A stretch of DNA of 64,000 bases from Oscillospiraceae bacterium (GTDB lineage Bacteria > Bacillota > Clostridia > Oscillospirales > CAG-272), in assembly GCA_015065105.1 (NCBI GenBank), contig SVQZ01000004.1:1-64000 (forward strand). Reading direction: 5' to 3'. Below the pieces are notes generated by a model, which was not told the origin of the DNA, did not search any database, and saw nothing but the letters and a program-made list of their open reading frames with translations. Positions 24,424 to 33,158 of this stretch are shown one piece after another. How positions within the stretch are numbered: the stretch's first letter is position 1; each line of letters opens with the position of its first letter. Both the position numbers and the translations under genes were made by a program.

Positions 24424-27400
24424 ATGTTCAAAAAGACTTTTAAAACTGTATCAGCGTTGCTTTTGACAGCGGCGATGCTCATTTCGGTTATGCCGCAAAG
24501 CTATGCGGCAGAAAAAGAAACCGAGCCGTTGGTTGACATAAGAGAGTATAACCATATCATCCCCGACGGCAGTGTGTCCGAATTCGGATATCAGGGTATG
24601 AAAAGGGTTGACAGTAACGGCGATGAGGTAAAGCGCGAGTCTGCTGTTTATTCCGACCGCGATATTGCAAAGTCTTCTCTTGCGGGAAACTACCCTTCAG
24701 AGTATAACACTCTCGGTGAGGTAAACTCTGTCGGAACTCCTATCATTACACCTATAAAGGATCAGGGTAATTCGGGAAACTGCTGGGCATTTGCCCACAC
24801 CTCCCTTGCGGAGACCGCATATATCCGTAAGCAGCCTGTCGGAACAGTTGATTTTTCGGAATCACATCTTGCTTACTTTGCATGGAACTCCAAGCCCCTT
24901 GACCCCTCCGACCCTACGTATATCGACGGCAGACGCCACGGCGACCCTTATAACCAGGGAGGCAACGTATATTTCGGCGGTTCTACATATGCAAGATGGA
25001 CGGGTCCCGAGGTGGAAGCATATCTTCCTGCTGTGAATTGGTACGGTGCATATGCAAGCGTAAGCTACAGCGAAAATATACGTTATATCTCGGAGTCGCA
25101 TATCAACTGCTCGATCGAGATAAATCCTAAGAATATTGCGGCTACAAAGGAAGCCGTTATGACCTACGGCGGTGTTCTGACCGATTATTTATCCAATGCC
25201 TTGGGATATAATTACCTTCCTAATGCGGTAGCATATTATCAGAATATGGGAGCACAGGTAAACCATGAGGTCGTTATAGTAGGCTGGAACGACAACTTCT
25301 CAAAGTCGAATTTTAATTCTCTTATGACCCCTCCCGGAAACGGTGCATGGCTTGTAAAGAACAGCTGGGGCGCCGATTGGGGCAACGGCGGAGGTTATTT
25401 ATGGATCTCTTATTATGACGCTTCGCTTACCACGGGAAGGATCATAGATTTCGATCCTATCGACAAGGCGGATAACAACTATTCCTATGACGGCGACTGG
25501 GCTATGGGTCTTACCTATTATTGGTTCGTTTCTCCCGGTCCGTACCATCCGATGCTTACGGCAAACGTATTTACCGCAAAGGGTAACGAGACCCTTACAG
25601 AGGTAGGCTACTATTCGCTTAATACCCTGGGCAGGCTTACTGTCAGAGTTTATGTTGATATAAACGAGGGAGACCCCATGTCGGGTACCTTCGTTTCGGG
25701 TCAGGTGCTTCAGGTAGGCGAGGGCTATTATACAATTAAGCTCAATGACCCAGTCAAATTAAAGGCAGGCCAGCGCTTTTCGGTGGTTATGGAGATGATC
25801 AACCAGACAGACGGCGAGTACAGCTATATGGTTGAAGAATTAAACGGAGGCGCGCACACCGCAAGTCCCGGACAGACCTATTATCTTGACCCCAGAGATA
25901 ATAAATGGTATTCAGACAATTGGAATGCTATCATAAAGGCATTTACTGTTTCGGATGAGGTTGATAAAAGCGATCTTATCAATATGGTCGAGCTTTGTGA
26001 TGAATCCGGTATAGGTACTGAGGTTCATTACTATAACGAGGCGGTAAGAATAATCAACGATGAAACTGCCCGCGTGCAGGAGGTCAAAAATGCTTATAAG
26101 CGCCTTTACGAGCTCTATCAAGGCATGGCGGGAAAGACGGGAACTATCAGATTCGAAGCTGTTTTACCTGTTGAGGAATCCCCCGAGGATCTGACGTACC
26201 GCGGCGGTACTGCGGTCATCCCCGACGTAACTCCCGAGTATCCCGGCTGGGCATTTGTGGGCTGGAGCGTTTCGGGCGCGGCAGATACCTACTACAAGCC
26301 GGGTCAGACAGTAACAGATCTTCCCGGCGGAGATATTACCCTTAAGGGTGTTTGGAGGACCTCGGATGCTGACGGTCAGCTTCCTACAGGCGGCTATTAT
26401 ACTGTATATTATCACGCAAACGGCGGTAAGTGGTCTGCAACGGATAATTCAAGTCTTAAGATCCCCAATACTGTTTACGGTCAGATGACCTTTGGTATGC
26501 AATTCAGCTTTCCTGCCGAAACGGCAACACTTTCCCGTAACGGCTACAGACTTCATACAGATCCCGAGGATCTTACGGTCGTTCAGTTCCGTTCGGGCGA
26601 CGGTAAGGGCAATACCACATACAACGATACGGAATTCGCTAACGGCTACGAATATGAAATATACTCAAACGGCTATAAATACAGCGCATTTATGGTAAAT
26701 ACCGACAGAGTTCCGTATGGCGAAAACGTATTTATTTACGCCTGCTGGGATCCTGTTATCACCTATAATATCAATGACGGCTCAAGGGATATTCAGGATT
26801 TTGTTGATGTGACCGAAGGATATAATTACACCCTCCTCGGTTCGGGAGGCTATACAAGATATTCCTCCTCCTCAGAATTCAACGCAGGTGACGAAAGCAA
26901 TACTCTCCTTGCAAACCGCGAGGGCTACAGCGCAAGAACAATGATCCCCGAAAGAGAGGGATATATACTGACAGGCTGGAATACCGAGGCAGACGGAAGC
27001 GGAAACTTCTATGCAGCAGGCAGCCAAATAGAAGTAACCGAGCCCGTAACGCTTTACGGTGTATGGGAAGAGGAAAAGCCCGAAGAGCCTGTAGTAACCG
27101 AGCCCGCGGCAACGGCAGAGGGCGCAGTTGTTACAATTTCCGGTCTCACAGCAGAGGTAAAGGACGTATTCCTTGCTCTCGGTGAGTATGATAACTACAC
27201 CGACGTAAACAATAATAAGATCGTTCGTCTTACCCAGAACAAGCTTAAGGGCGCGCAGTCTTATGACTACACAGTTCCCGCAGGCGGTGTATATACTGTT
27301 CTTGTAAGATACAATGACGGTACGATGAAATACGTTTACGTTACCGTTGACGTAGTAGAGCCTGCCATGTCTGCTGACGGTCTCCAGATCACAGTTAAGA

Positions 27401-27870
27401 ACCTTGAAGGTGTTAAGGTCATACGTACCGCATACGGCACTTATAAGACCGGCGCACAGATAAAGGCGGCAGAAGGCTCAAGGGCATTCACAGCCAAGGG
27501 CGTACTCAAGGGTGTTGACGAATACACCATTCAGTACAGAGATAACGGAACAGCTACCATAGCAGTATGCTATGAAAACGGCTACATGAAGATCTTTGTA
27601 GTAGAAATTCAGCAGAAGATACCTACCTTCACACAGAACGACAACGTTGTTACCTTCGGTAACCTCGACGATCTCAAGGTAGTACGCTATGCAAAGGGTG
27701 AATATACCACCTCCTCGCAGATAAAGGCGGCTCCCGGTTCTGTAGCACTCAAGCCCGAAAAGGTAGTTAACGGACTTCTCACCGTTGAACTCAAGTCCGC
27801 AGGAACATATACCTTCTGCGTACAGTACAACGACGAGTCTTATAACTACTACGTAGTTACAGTTGAATAA
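24424..27870 (+). CDS. Secreted papain-like cysteine protease with InlB-type repeats (paralogue 1)
   Basis: 1148 residues. Signal peptide of about 29 residues ending SYAA. The C1A protease domain has Cys120 in GNCWAFAH with its oxyanion glutamine in KDQGNSG, His281 in NHEVVIVGWND and Asn313 in VKNSWG. Then follow a beta-sandwich (EVGYYSLNTLGRLTVRVYVD), a helical FIVAR-like segment (about 515-565), InlB/Flg_new repeats (GWAFVGWSVSG, YHANGG, GYILTGWNTEADGSG) and three C-terminal beta domains, each with a V-x-Y-A-x-G-x-Y-like turn. No LPxTG motif or SLH domain is seen, so anchoring is unclear. It probably digests proteins outside the cell or binds host or fibre surfaces. Next to a close paralogue. 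Confidence 0.9.
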   Translation: MFKKTFKTVSALLLTAAMLISVMPQSYAAEKETEPLVDIREYNHIIPDGSVSEFGYQGMKRVDSNGDEVKRESAVYSDRDIAKSSLAGNYPSEYNTLGEVNSVGTPIITPIKDQGNSGNCWAFAHTSLAETAYIRKQPVGTVDFSESHLAYFAWNSKPLDPSDPTYIDGRRHGDPYNQGGNVYFGGSTYARWTGPEVEAYLPAVNWYGAYASVSYSENIRYISESHINCSIEINPKNIAATKEAVMTYGGVLTDYLSNALGYNYLPNAVAYYQNMGAQVNHEVVIVGWNDNFSKSNFNSLMTPPGNGAWLVKNSWGADWGNGGGYLWISYYDASLTTGRIIDFDPIDKADNNYSYDGDWAMGLTYYWFVSPGPYHPMLTANVFTAKGNETLTEVGYYSLNTLGRLTVRVYVDINEGDPMSGTFVSGQVLQVGEGYYTIKLNDPVKLKAGQRFSVVMEMINQTDGEYSYMVEELNGGAHTASPGQTYYLDPRDNKWYSDNWNAIIKAFTVSDEVDKSDLINMVELCDESGIGTEVHYYNEAVRIINDETARVQEVKNAYKRLYELYQGMAGKTGTIRFEAVLPVEESPEDLTYRGGTAVIPDVTPEYPGWAFVGWSVSGAADTYYKPGQTVTDLPGGDITLKGVWRTSDADGQLPTGGYYTVYYHANGGKWSATDNSSLKIPNTVYGQMTFGMQFSFPAETATLSRNGYRLHTDPEDLTVVQFRSGDGKGNTTYNDTEFANGYEYEIYSNGYKYSAFMVNTDRVPYGENVFIYACWDPVITYNINDGSRDIQDFVDVTEGYNYTLLGSGGYTRYSSSSEFNAGDESNTLLANREGYSARTMIPEREGYILTGWNTEADGSGNFYAAGSQIEVTEPVTLYGVWEEEKPEEPVVTEPAATAEGAVVTISGLTAEVKDVFLALGEYDNYTDVNNNKIVRLTQNKLKGAQSYDYTVPAGGVYTVLVRYNDGTMKYVYVTVDVVEPAMSADGLQITVKNLEGVKVIRTAYGTYKTGAQIKAAEGSRAFTAKGVLKGVDEYTIQYRDNGTATIAVCYENGYMKIFVVEIQQKIPTFTQNDNVVTFGNLDDLKVVRYAKGEYTTSSQIKAAPGSVALKPEKVVNGLLTVELKSAGTYTFCVQYNDESYNYYVVTVE

Positions 27871-27888
27871 TATAATTTAACTACTAAG

Positions 27889-27918
27889 GCAGAGAGCGAA
27901 AGCTCTCTGCTTCTTCTT
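27889..27918 (+). terminator. Terminator of protease 1
   Basis: GCAGAGAGC (27889-27897), GAAA loop, GCTCTCTGC (27902-27910), then a T-rich run. The same hairpin stands at 32675-32696 behind the paralogue. Confidence 0.85.
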
Positions 27919-27944
27919 TTATACTAACCGTCTTTAACAACCAA

Positions 27945-28150
27945 AGGGTACGAGCCTTTGCCTTACCATAAAGGGGAAGGGGGACCACCGGGAGGGGTCC
28001 TCGAAACGAGCTTGCAGAGTCTCTATGTCATCGACTGAAACGGTGGATGAGGTGACCGAAGCTTTAATAAATTTCATGTAATGCAATTGTATATTATAAA
28101 AAAACAGGCTTATCAAGTTTTGGAGTTTCTCCATAATCGTTTGGGTTTAG
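27945..28150 (+). repeat. Diverged intergenic repeat R2, copy 1
   Basis: Contains GAGTCTCTATGTCATC and GAAACGGTGGATGAGGTGAC (about 28016-28060), preceded by a purine-rich GGGGAAGGGGGA stretch. A second copy in the opposite orientation lies at about 38530-38720. GGTGGATGAGGTGAC-like blocks recall a hairpin-rich repeat that I have seen in other Clostridia, but I cannot name it. Confidence 0.5.
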
Positions 28151-28164
28151 AGACCGTAATTTTA

Positions 28165-28232
28165 TATTATAGGAAATTACTCTATTTCGTGTAAGATATT
28201 TTCACCGCAGAAAGGAGCGGATTACGGTCATC
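28165..28232 (+). repeat. R1 repeat copy
   Basis: TATAGGAAATTACTCTATTT, CGTGTAAGATATTTTCACCG, CAGAAAGGAGCGGATTACGG. The 5' half matches the consensus well; the 3' GC hairpin is lost. Confidence 0.6.
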
Positions 28233-28304
28233 CTGCCAATGCTTTACTGTCAGGTCGATTTATATTAAAAAGGGTAATTTATACAAAAAACAGAAAAATA
28301 ATTA

Positions 28305-28333
28305 TTGACTTTTGAGCAATATTATGGTATCTT
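28305..28333 (+). promoter_or_regulatory. Promoter of surface protease 2
   Basis: TTGACT at 28305-28310, 17-bp spacer, TATCTT at 28328-28333, conserved with the promoter of paralogue 1. Confidence 0.65.
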
Positions 28334-28398
28334 TAATATATATGATGTAATTTGTACATATAATTTTAAAAAATACAATAATTGAAAGGAGTCCCCTT

Positions 28399-31300
28399 AT
28401 GTTCAAGAAGAGTTTGAGATCGGCAGTTGCATTGTTGATGGTAGCGGCAATGCTCGTTTCTGTTGCGCCCCTTACGTTTGCGGCGCAGGAGGAAGCTGCC
28501 CCCGCTGCTGCTACCCGTGAATTTAATCATATCGTTCCCGGCGGCGATGTGTCCGAATTCGGTTATCAGTCGATGAAAACTGTTGACGACAGCGGTAAGG
28601 AAGTAAAGCGCGAAAGTGCTGTTGTTTCCGACCGTGACATCGCTTTGTCAACCCTTGCAGGCGATTATCCCGCAGAGTACAATTCTCTCGGAGAGGTAAA
28701 TTCTGTAGGCACACCGATCATCACCCCCATCAAGGACCAGGGTTATTCGGGTAACTGCTGGGCATTTGCGCATATTTCTCTCGCGGAGACAGCTTATATC
28801 CGCAAGCAGGACAACGCAGGCTCGGTAAACTTCTCCGAGGCTCACCTTGCATACTTCTCCTGGAACTCCAGAACCAGCGACCCCAACGATCCCATGTGGG
28901 TTGACGGTATGATAGAGGCCGACCCCTATAATCTCGGCGGTAACGTTTATTTTGCAGGCGGATGCCTTGCAAGATGGGCAGGTCCCGAGCACGAAGCATA
29001 TCTGCCTCCTATAAATTGGTACGGCGCTTATGCACGTGTAGGCTACAGTGAAAATATGCGTTATATCTCTGAAGCGCATATTACAAGCTCTGTAGAGCTC
29101 AACCCCAAGAATATTGCGGCTACCAAGGATGCTATCATGAATTACGGCAGCGTTCTTGCAGATTACTATTCCACATCCTACGGCTATAATTATCTTCCCA
29201 ATGCAGTTGCATTCTATCAGAATATGTATGACAGCTTCAACCACGAGGTCGTTATCGTCGGCTGGAACGACAATTTCTCAAGATGGAATTTCAACGGCTC
29301 CATGACACCTCCCGGCAACGGAGCATGGCTTGTTAAGAACAGCTGGGCAGAGGACTGGGGTAACGGCGGCGGTTATTTCTGGATGTCTTATTATGAAAGA
29401 TCTCTTGTAAGTGCAAGAATCATAGATTTCGACCCCATTAACGTTGCAGATAATAACTATTCCTATGACGGTGACTGGGCTAACGGTCTTACCTATTTCT
29501 GGTTCCCGGATTTCGGTCCCAGCCATCCTATCCACACAGCTAACGTATTCACCGCAAAGAGTGATGAAATACTTACCGAGGTAGGCTACTACTCTCTTAA
29601 CACTTTAGGTCAGCTTACCGTTAGAGTATATGTTGATCCCAATGAGGGCGATCCCATGTCCGGTACCTTCTCCTCCGGTCTTGTTACCAATGTGGGCGAG
29701 GGCTACTATAATATCAAGCTCAATGATCCCGTTCAGCTTAAGGCAGGTCAGAAATTCTCTGTTGTTATGGAGATGATCAACCTTGTAGGCGGTCAGTACA
29801 GCTACGCGGTTGAAGAGTATAACGGTGACAGAGCAACAGCTCTTCCCGGTCAGACCTATTACCTCGATCCCGAAGAAAAGGTTTGGTATCCCGATAAGTG
29901 GAATGCGCTTATCAAGGCTTTCACGGTTTCCAAGGAGATCGACAAGAGCGACCTTATCCGTATGGTCGAGGTATGTGACGAATTCGATATCGGCGAAGAG
30001 GTACACTACTATAACGAAGCAGTAAGATTAATAAATGATGAAAACGCACGCGGTCAGGAAGTAAGAAATGCTTATAAGCGTCTTCTTGAGTTCTATCGCG
30101 GTCAGGTAGGCAACTCCGGTTTCATTAAGTTTGATCCCGTTCTTCCCGTAGATGAGGTACCCGAGACCATCTTCTACCGGGGCGGTCAGGCGGTCATCCC
30201 CGAGGTAACTCCCGAATGTGAAGGCTGGGCATTCGTAGGCTGGAGCATTAGCGGTCAGGCAGATATTTACTTTAAGCCGGGTCAGCTTGCTACCGCGCTT
30301 CCCGGCGGTGATATTACCCTTAAGGGTGTTTGGAGAACCTCCAACGGCGACGGCAGACTTCCCACAGGCGGTTACTACACCACCTACTACCATGCAAACG
30401 GCGGTACTTGGAAGGACGCAGACAGCTCTGTCTTGAGAATACCTACAAACGTTGGTTTCGGTCAGATGCAGTTTGCACAGCAGTTTGCATTCCCTGCAGA
30501 TACCGCAACTCTCTCCCGTGACGGTTACAGACTCCATACAGATCTGACCGATATGACGGTAGTTGAATTCCGTTCCGGTGACGGTAAGGGCAATACCACC
30601 TATAACGATCCCGAGCATGGTAACGGTTATGAATATGAGATCTATTCCAACGGCTATAAGGGCAGCGTATTTATGGTAAATACAGACCGTGTTCCTTACG
30701 GTAAAAACGTATTTGTATATGCTTGCTGGGATCCGATAGTAACCTATAACCTTAACGACGGCTCCGAGGCAATTCAGGACTTTAATTACATTACCGACGG
30801 TGATGCTTATACCCTCCTTTCCGAGGGTGATTACACCAGATATTCTTCGTCCTCTGAGCTCAACGCAGATTTCAGAGAGGTTGACGGTAACAATACTCTT
30901 ATTCCCAACCGTGAAGGCTATAACGGCAGAACTCAGATCCCTCAGAAAATAGGATACGTTCTTGCAGGCTGGAACACCAAGGCTGACGGTACCGGTGAAT
31001 TCTACTCGGCAGGCACTGCTATCGACGTAATCGAGCCTATTACACTTTATGCTATGTGGATGCCCGAAGGCGATCACGAGCATGAATATATCGCAATAAC
31101 AACTCCCGCTACCTGTACCGAAGACGGTGTTATAGTTTATACCTGTATCTGTGGTGACAGCTACAGCGAAGTTATTCCCGCTACGGGCCACTCTTGGGGC
31201 GAATGGAGAATAATCAAGGAAGCAACTGTTTTTGAAGACGGTGAAGAACGCAGAACCTGCGATAACTGCGGAGCTACCGAAAGTAACGTTATCCCTGCAA

Positions 31301-32361
31301 CTGGCTACGTAACTCCTGCAGAGGTAACAGTTAAGGATATGACCGTAAGCATTACAAACGCTTCCGACGTTAAGAGCGTTAAGTATGCGAAGGGCAGATA
31401 TATCTCTCTTGAAGCTCTCGAGGAGGCAGGCGCTGCAACTATTGCAAACGTTGCGGCAGGTGCAGTTGATAACGTATATTCTCTCGACGTAGAAGAAGAG
31501 GGCATCTATACCTTCTGGGTACAGATGATAGACGGCAGAGCATTCTTTAACCTCGTAGAGGCAAAGAAGCCCGAAGAGCCCGTTGAATCGGATATCAAGG
31601 CAACCGCAAACGGCGCAGTTGTTACAATTTCCGGACTCGATGCAGAAGTAAAGGACGTATTCCTTGCTCTCGGTGAGTATGATAACTACACCGACGTAAA
31701 CAATAATAAGATCGTTCGTCTTACCCAGAACAAGCTTCAGGGAGCTGAAAGCTATGACTACACAGTTCCCGCAGGCGGTGTATATACAGTTCTTGTAAGA
31801 TACAATGACGGTACGATGAAATACGTTTACGTTACCGTTGACGTAGTAGAGCCTACCATGTCTGCAAACGGCTTACAGATAACCGTTTCGAACCTTGAAG
31901 GTGTTAAGGTCATCAGAACAGCATACGGTACTTATAAGACCGGCGCGCAGATAAAGGCGGCAGAAGGCTCAAGAGCATTCACAGCCAAGGGCGTACTCAA
32001 GGGTGTTGACGAATACACCATTCAGTACAGAGATAACGGAACAGCTACCATAGCAGTATGCTATGAAAACGGCTACATGAAGATCTTTGTAGTAGAAATT
32101 CAGCAGAAGGTACCTACCTTCACACAGAACGACAACGTTGTTACCTTCGGTAACCTCGACGATCTCAAGGTAGTACGCTATGCAAAGGGTGAATATACCA
32201 CATCCTCGCAGATAAAGGCGGCTCCCGGTTCTGTAGCACTCAAGCCCGAAAAGGTAGTTAACGGACTTCTCACCGTTGAACTCAAGTCCGCAGGAACATA
32301 TACCTTCTGCGTACAGTACAACGATGAATCCTACAATTACTTTACCGTAGTTGTTGAGTAA
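28399..32361 (+). CDS. Secreted papain-like cysteine protease with InlB-type repeats (paralogue 2)
   Basis: 1320 residues. Same order as the gene at 24424: signal peptide (about 29 residues), C1A protease (Cys120, His282, Asn314), beta-sandwich, FIVAR-like helices, InlB-type repeats and three C-terminal beta domains. It differs by an insert of about 165 residues before the last domains: a DHEHEY...TCTEDG and CICGDSYSEVIPATGHSW module, a second EEGVRT-like module ending VIPATGY, and an extra domain of the C-terminal type (VKSVKYAKGRY). The last 250 codons are almost identical in DNA to paralogue 1, while the protease parts are much less so. AAAGGAG lies before the ATG. Likely function as for paralogue 1. 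Confidence 0.9.
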   Translation: MFKKSLRSAVALLMVAAMLVSVAPLTFAAQEEAAPAAATREFNHIVPGGDVSEFGYQSMKTVDDSGKEVKRESAVVSDRDIALSTLAGDYPAEYNSLGEVNSVGTPIITPIKDQGYSGNCWAFAHISLAETAYIRKQDNAGSVNFSEAHLAYFSWNSRTSDPNDPMWVDGMIEADPYNLGGNVYFAGGCLARWAGPEHEAYLPPINWYGAYARVGYSENMRYISEAHITSSVELNPKNIAATKDAIMNYGSVLADYYSTSYGYNYLPNAVAFYQNMYDSFNHEVVIVGWNDNFSRWNFNGSMTPPGNGAWLVKNSWAEDWGNGGGYFWMSYYERSLVSARIIDFDPINVADNNYSYDGDWANGLTYFWFPDFGPSHPIHTANVFTAKSDEILTEVGYYSLNTLGQLTVRVYVDPNEGDPMSGTFSSGLVTNVGEGYYNIKLNDPVQLKAGQKFSVVMEMINLVGGQYSYAVEEYNGDRATALPGQTYYLDPEEKVWYPDKWNALIKAFTVSKEIDKSDLIRMVEVCDEFDIGEEVHYYNEAVRLINDENARGQEVRNAYKRLLEFYRGQVGNSGFIKFDPVLPVDEVPETIFYRGGQAVIPEVTPECEGWAFVGWSISGQADIYFKPGQLATALPGGDITLKGVWRTSNGDGRLPTGGYYTTYYHANGGTWKDADSSVLRIPTNVGFGQMQFAQQFAFPADTATLSRDGYRLHTDLTDMTVVEFRSGDGKGNTTYNDPEHGNGYEYEIYSNGYKGSVFMVNTDRVPYGKNVFVYACWDPIVTYNLNDGSEAIQDFNYITDGDAYTLLSEGDYTRYSSSSELNADFREVDGNNTLIPNREGYNGRTQIPQKIGYVLAGWNTKADGTGEFYSAGTAIDVIEPITLYAMWMPEGDHEHEYIAITTPATCTEDGVIVYTCICGDSYSEVIPATGHSWGEWRIIKEATVFEDGEERRTCDNCGATESNVIPATGYVTPAEVTVKDMTVSITNASDVKSVKYAKGRYISLEALEEAGAATIANVAAGAVDNVYSLDVEEEGIYTFWVQMIDGRAFFNLVEAKKPEEPVESDIKATANGAVVTISGLDAEVKDVFLALGEYDNYTDVNNNKIVRLTQNKLQGAESYDYTVPAGGVYTVLVRYNDGTMKYVYVTVDVVEPTMSANGLQITVSNLEGVKVIRTAYGTYKTGAQIKAAEGSRAFTAKGVLKGVDEYTIQYRDNGTATIAVCYENGYMKIFVVEIQQKVPTFTQNDNVVTFGNLDDLKVVRYAKGEYTTSSQIKAAPGSVALKPEKVVNGLLTVELKSAGTYTFCVQYNDESYNYFTVVVE

Positions 32362-32372
32362 ACAAAATATAT

Positions 32373-32400
32373 GAAAGAAGGCGAGAAATCGCCTTCTTTC
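32373..32400 (+). terminator. Hairpin between protease 2 and structured element copy 2
   Basis: GAAAGAAGGCGA (32373-32384) pairs with TCGCCTTCTTTC (32389-32400) around GAAA. The structured element starts at the last base. It has no counterpart behind protease 1. Confidence 0.6.
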
Positions 32401-32673
32401 AGACTGTCGAAAAAGTCGGTCGGACGTGTGAAGAAATTCTTTTTTTAAGTTTAAGACGCCCAATAAATTAATTAGAAAATAAGCTTCACAACTCCTGATA
32501 AAGTTGAATAACTATTCAATAGCGGTGTAAACGTCGAGTTCACACCGCTATTTCACACTTTTCCGTGAAAAGGGGCTCTACCGTACATAGTACGCCTACG
32601 TCCCCTTTTCACGAAAACCTACGCTTCCTTTTTCGAAGCCTGACAGCTTGTCGATAAGTTTATCGACAAGCTG
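32400..32673. mobile_element. Structured element S274, copy 2
   Basis: Begins CAGACTGTCGAAAAAGTC and ends with the hairpin CAGCTTGTCGATAA/TTATCGACAAGCTG, as does copy 1 at 9736. Stems that differ from copy 1 keep pairing: AGCGGTGT/ACACCGCT, GTAC-ATA-GTAC and AAAAGGGG/CCCCTTTT. It is bounded by one hairpin on each side. No ORF. Confidence 0.7.
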
Positions 32674-32674
32674 G

Positions 32675-32702
32675 GCAGAGAGCGAAAGCTCTCTGCTTTT
32701 TT
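32675..32702 (+). terminator. Ancestral terminator of protease 2
   Basis: GCAGAGAGC-GAAA-GCTCTCTGC followed by TTTTTT. It is identical in its stem to the terminator of protease 1, but lies 313 nt from the stop codon instead of 18 nt, because the structured element and an extra hairpin lie between. Confidence 0.8.
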
Positions 32703-32937
32703 CTGTATAGGGCGGCAATGAAAGAGAAAAAGCCAAAGCTTTCGTTTTGAAGGGGAGAAAAGGGAGAGGGGGTTATTCGTTTGACGTCAGTATCATTATA
32801 ACACATGATTTTGCCTTTCGGTAGGGTACCCCCCCTGAAAATCGTTCGACAAAGTTTGCATTCTCCGAACCTCTGTCCTTTTTTGGATATAAGGCGCTGA
32901 CATTTGTGTACGGCGCCGTAAATATATATTGATCTAT

Positions 32938-32985
32938 CCTCTCCTGACCTATACTAACCTATACTATCCTATACTATCCTATCCT
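32938..32985. repeat. Tandem 10-bp repeats (CCTATACTAW)
   Basis: CCTATACTA units start at 32948, 32958 and 32968, with a partial CCTATCCTG at 32978 and diverged ATCCT units to the left. The 10-bp period puts each unit on the same face of the helix. Confidence 0.8.
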
Positions 32986-33009
32986 GTGTATCCAAAATGC
33001 TTACATTAC

Positions 33010-33075
33010 GGATACAAAATGATGACAGAAGGGATACAAAACGGTGACAGAGCGGATACAAAATGATGACAGAGC
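33010..33075. repeat. Three 22-bp direct repeats, possible operator of the sugar ABC operon
   Basis: GGATACAAAAYGRTGACAGA units start at 33010, 33032 and 33054 with no gaps. Unit 3 ends 16 bp before the -35 box of the promoter at 33092. A related GTATCCAAAATGC block lies at about 32988. The spacing of about two helical turns suits cooperative binding of a regulator. Confidence 0.75.
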
Positions 33076-33091
33076 TATATAAAAAATACTC

Positions 33092-33119
33092 TTGATATTT
33101 TAAATAATTATGATATAAT
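33092..33119 (+). promoter_or_regulatory. Promoter of the sugar ABC operon
   Basis: TTGATA at 33092-33097, 16-bp spacer, TATAAT at 33114-33119, 40 nt before the ATG. Confidence 0.65.
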
Positions 33120-33158
33120 TATACTGAATATACGAATCAAAGAGAGGGATATGCATAA

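Noticed and set aside
33010..33075. CRISPR array
   Set aside because: The 22-bp units are contiguous with no spacers, and there are no cas genes.
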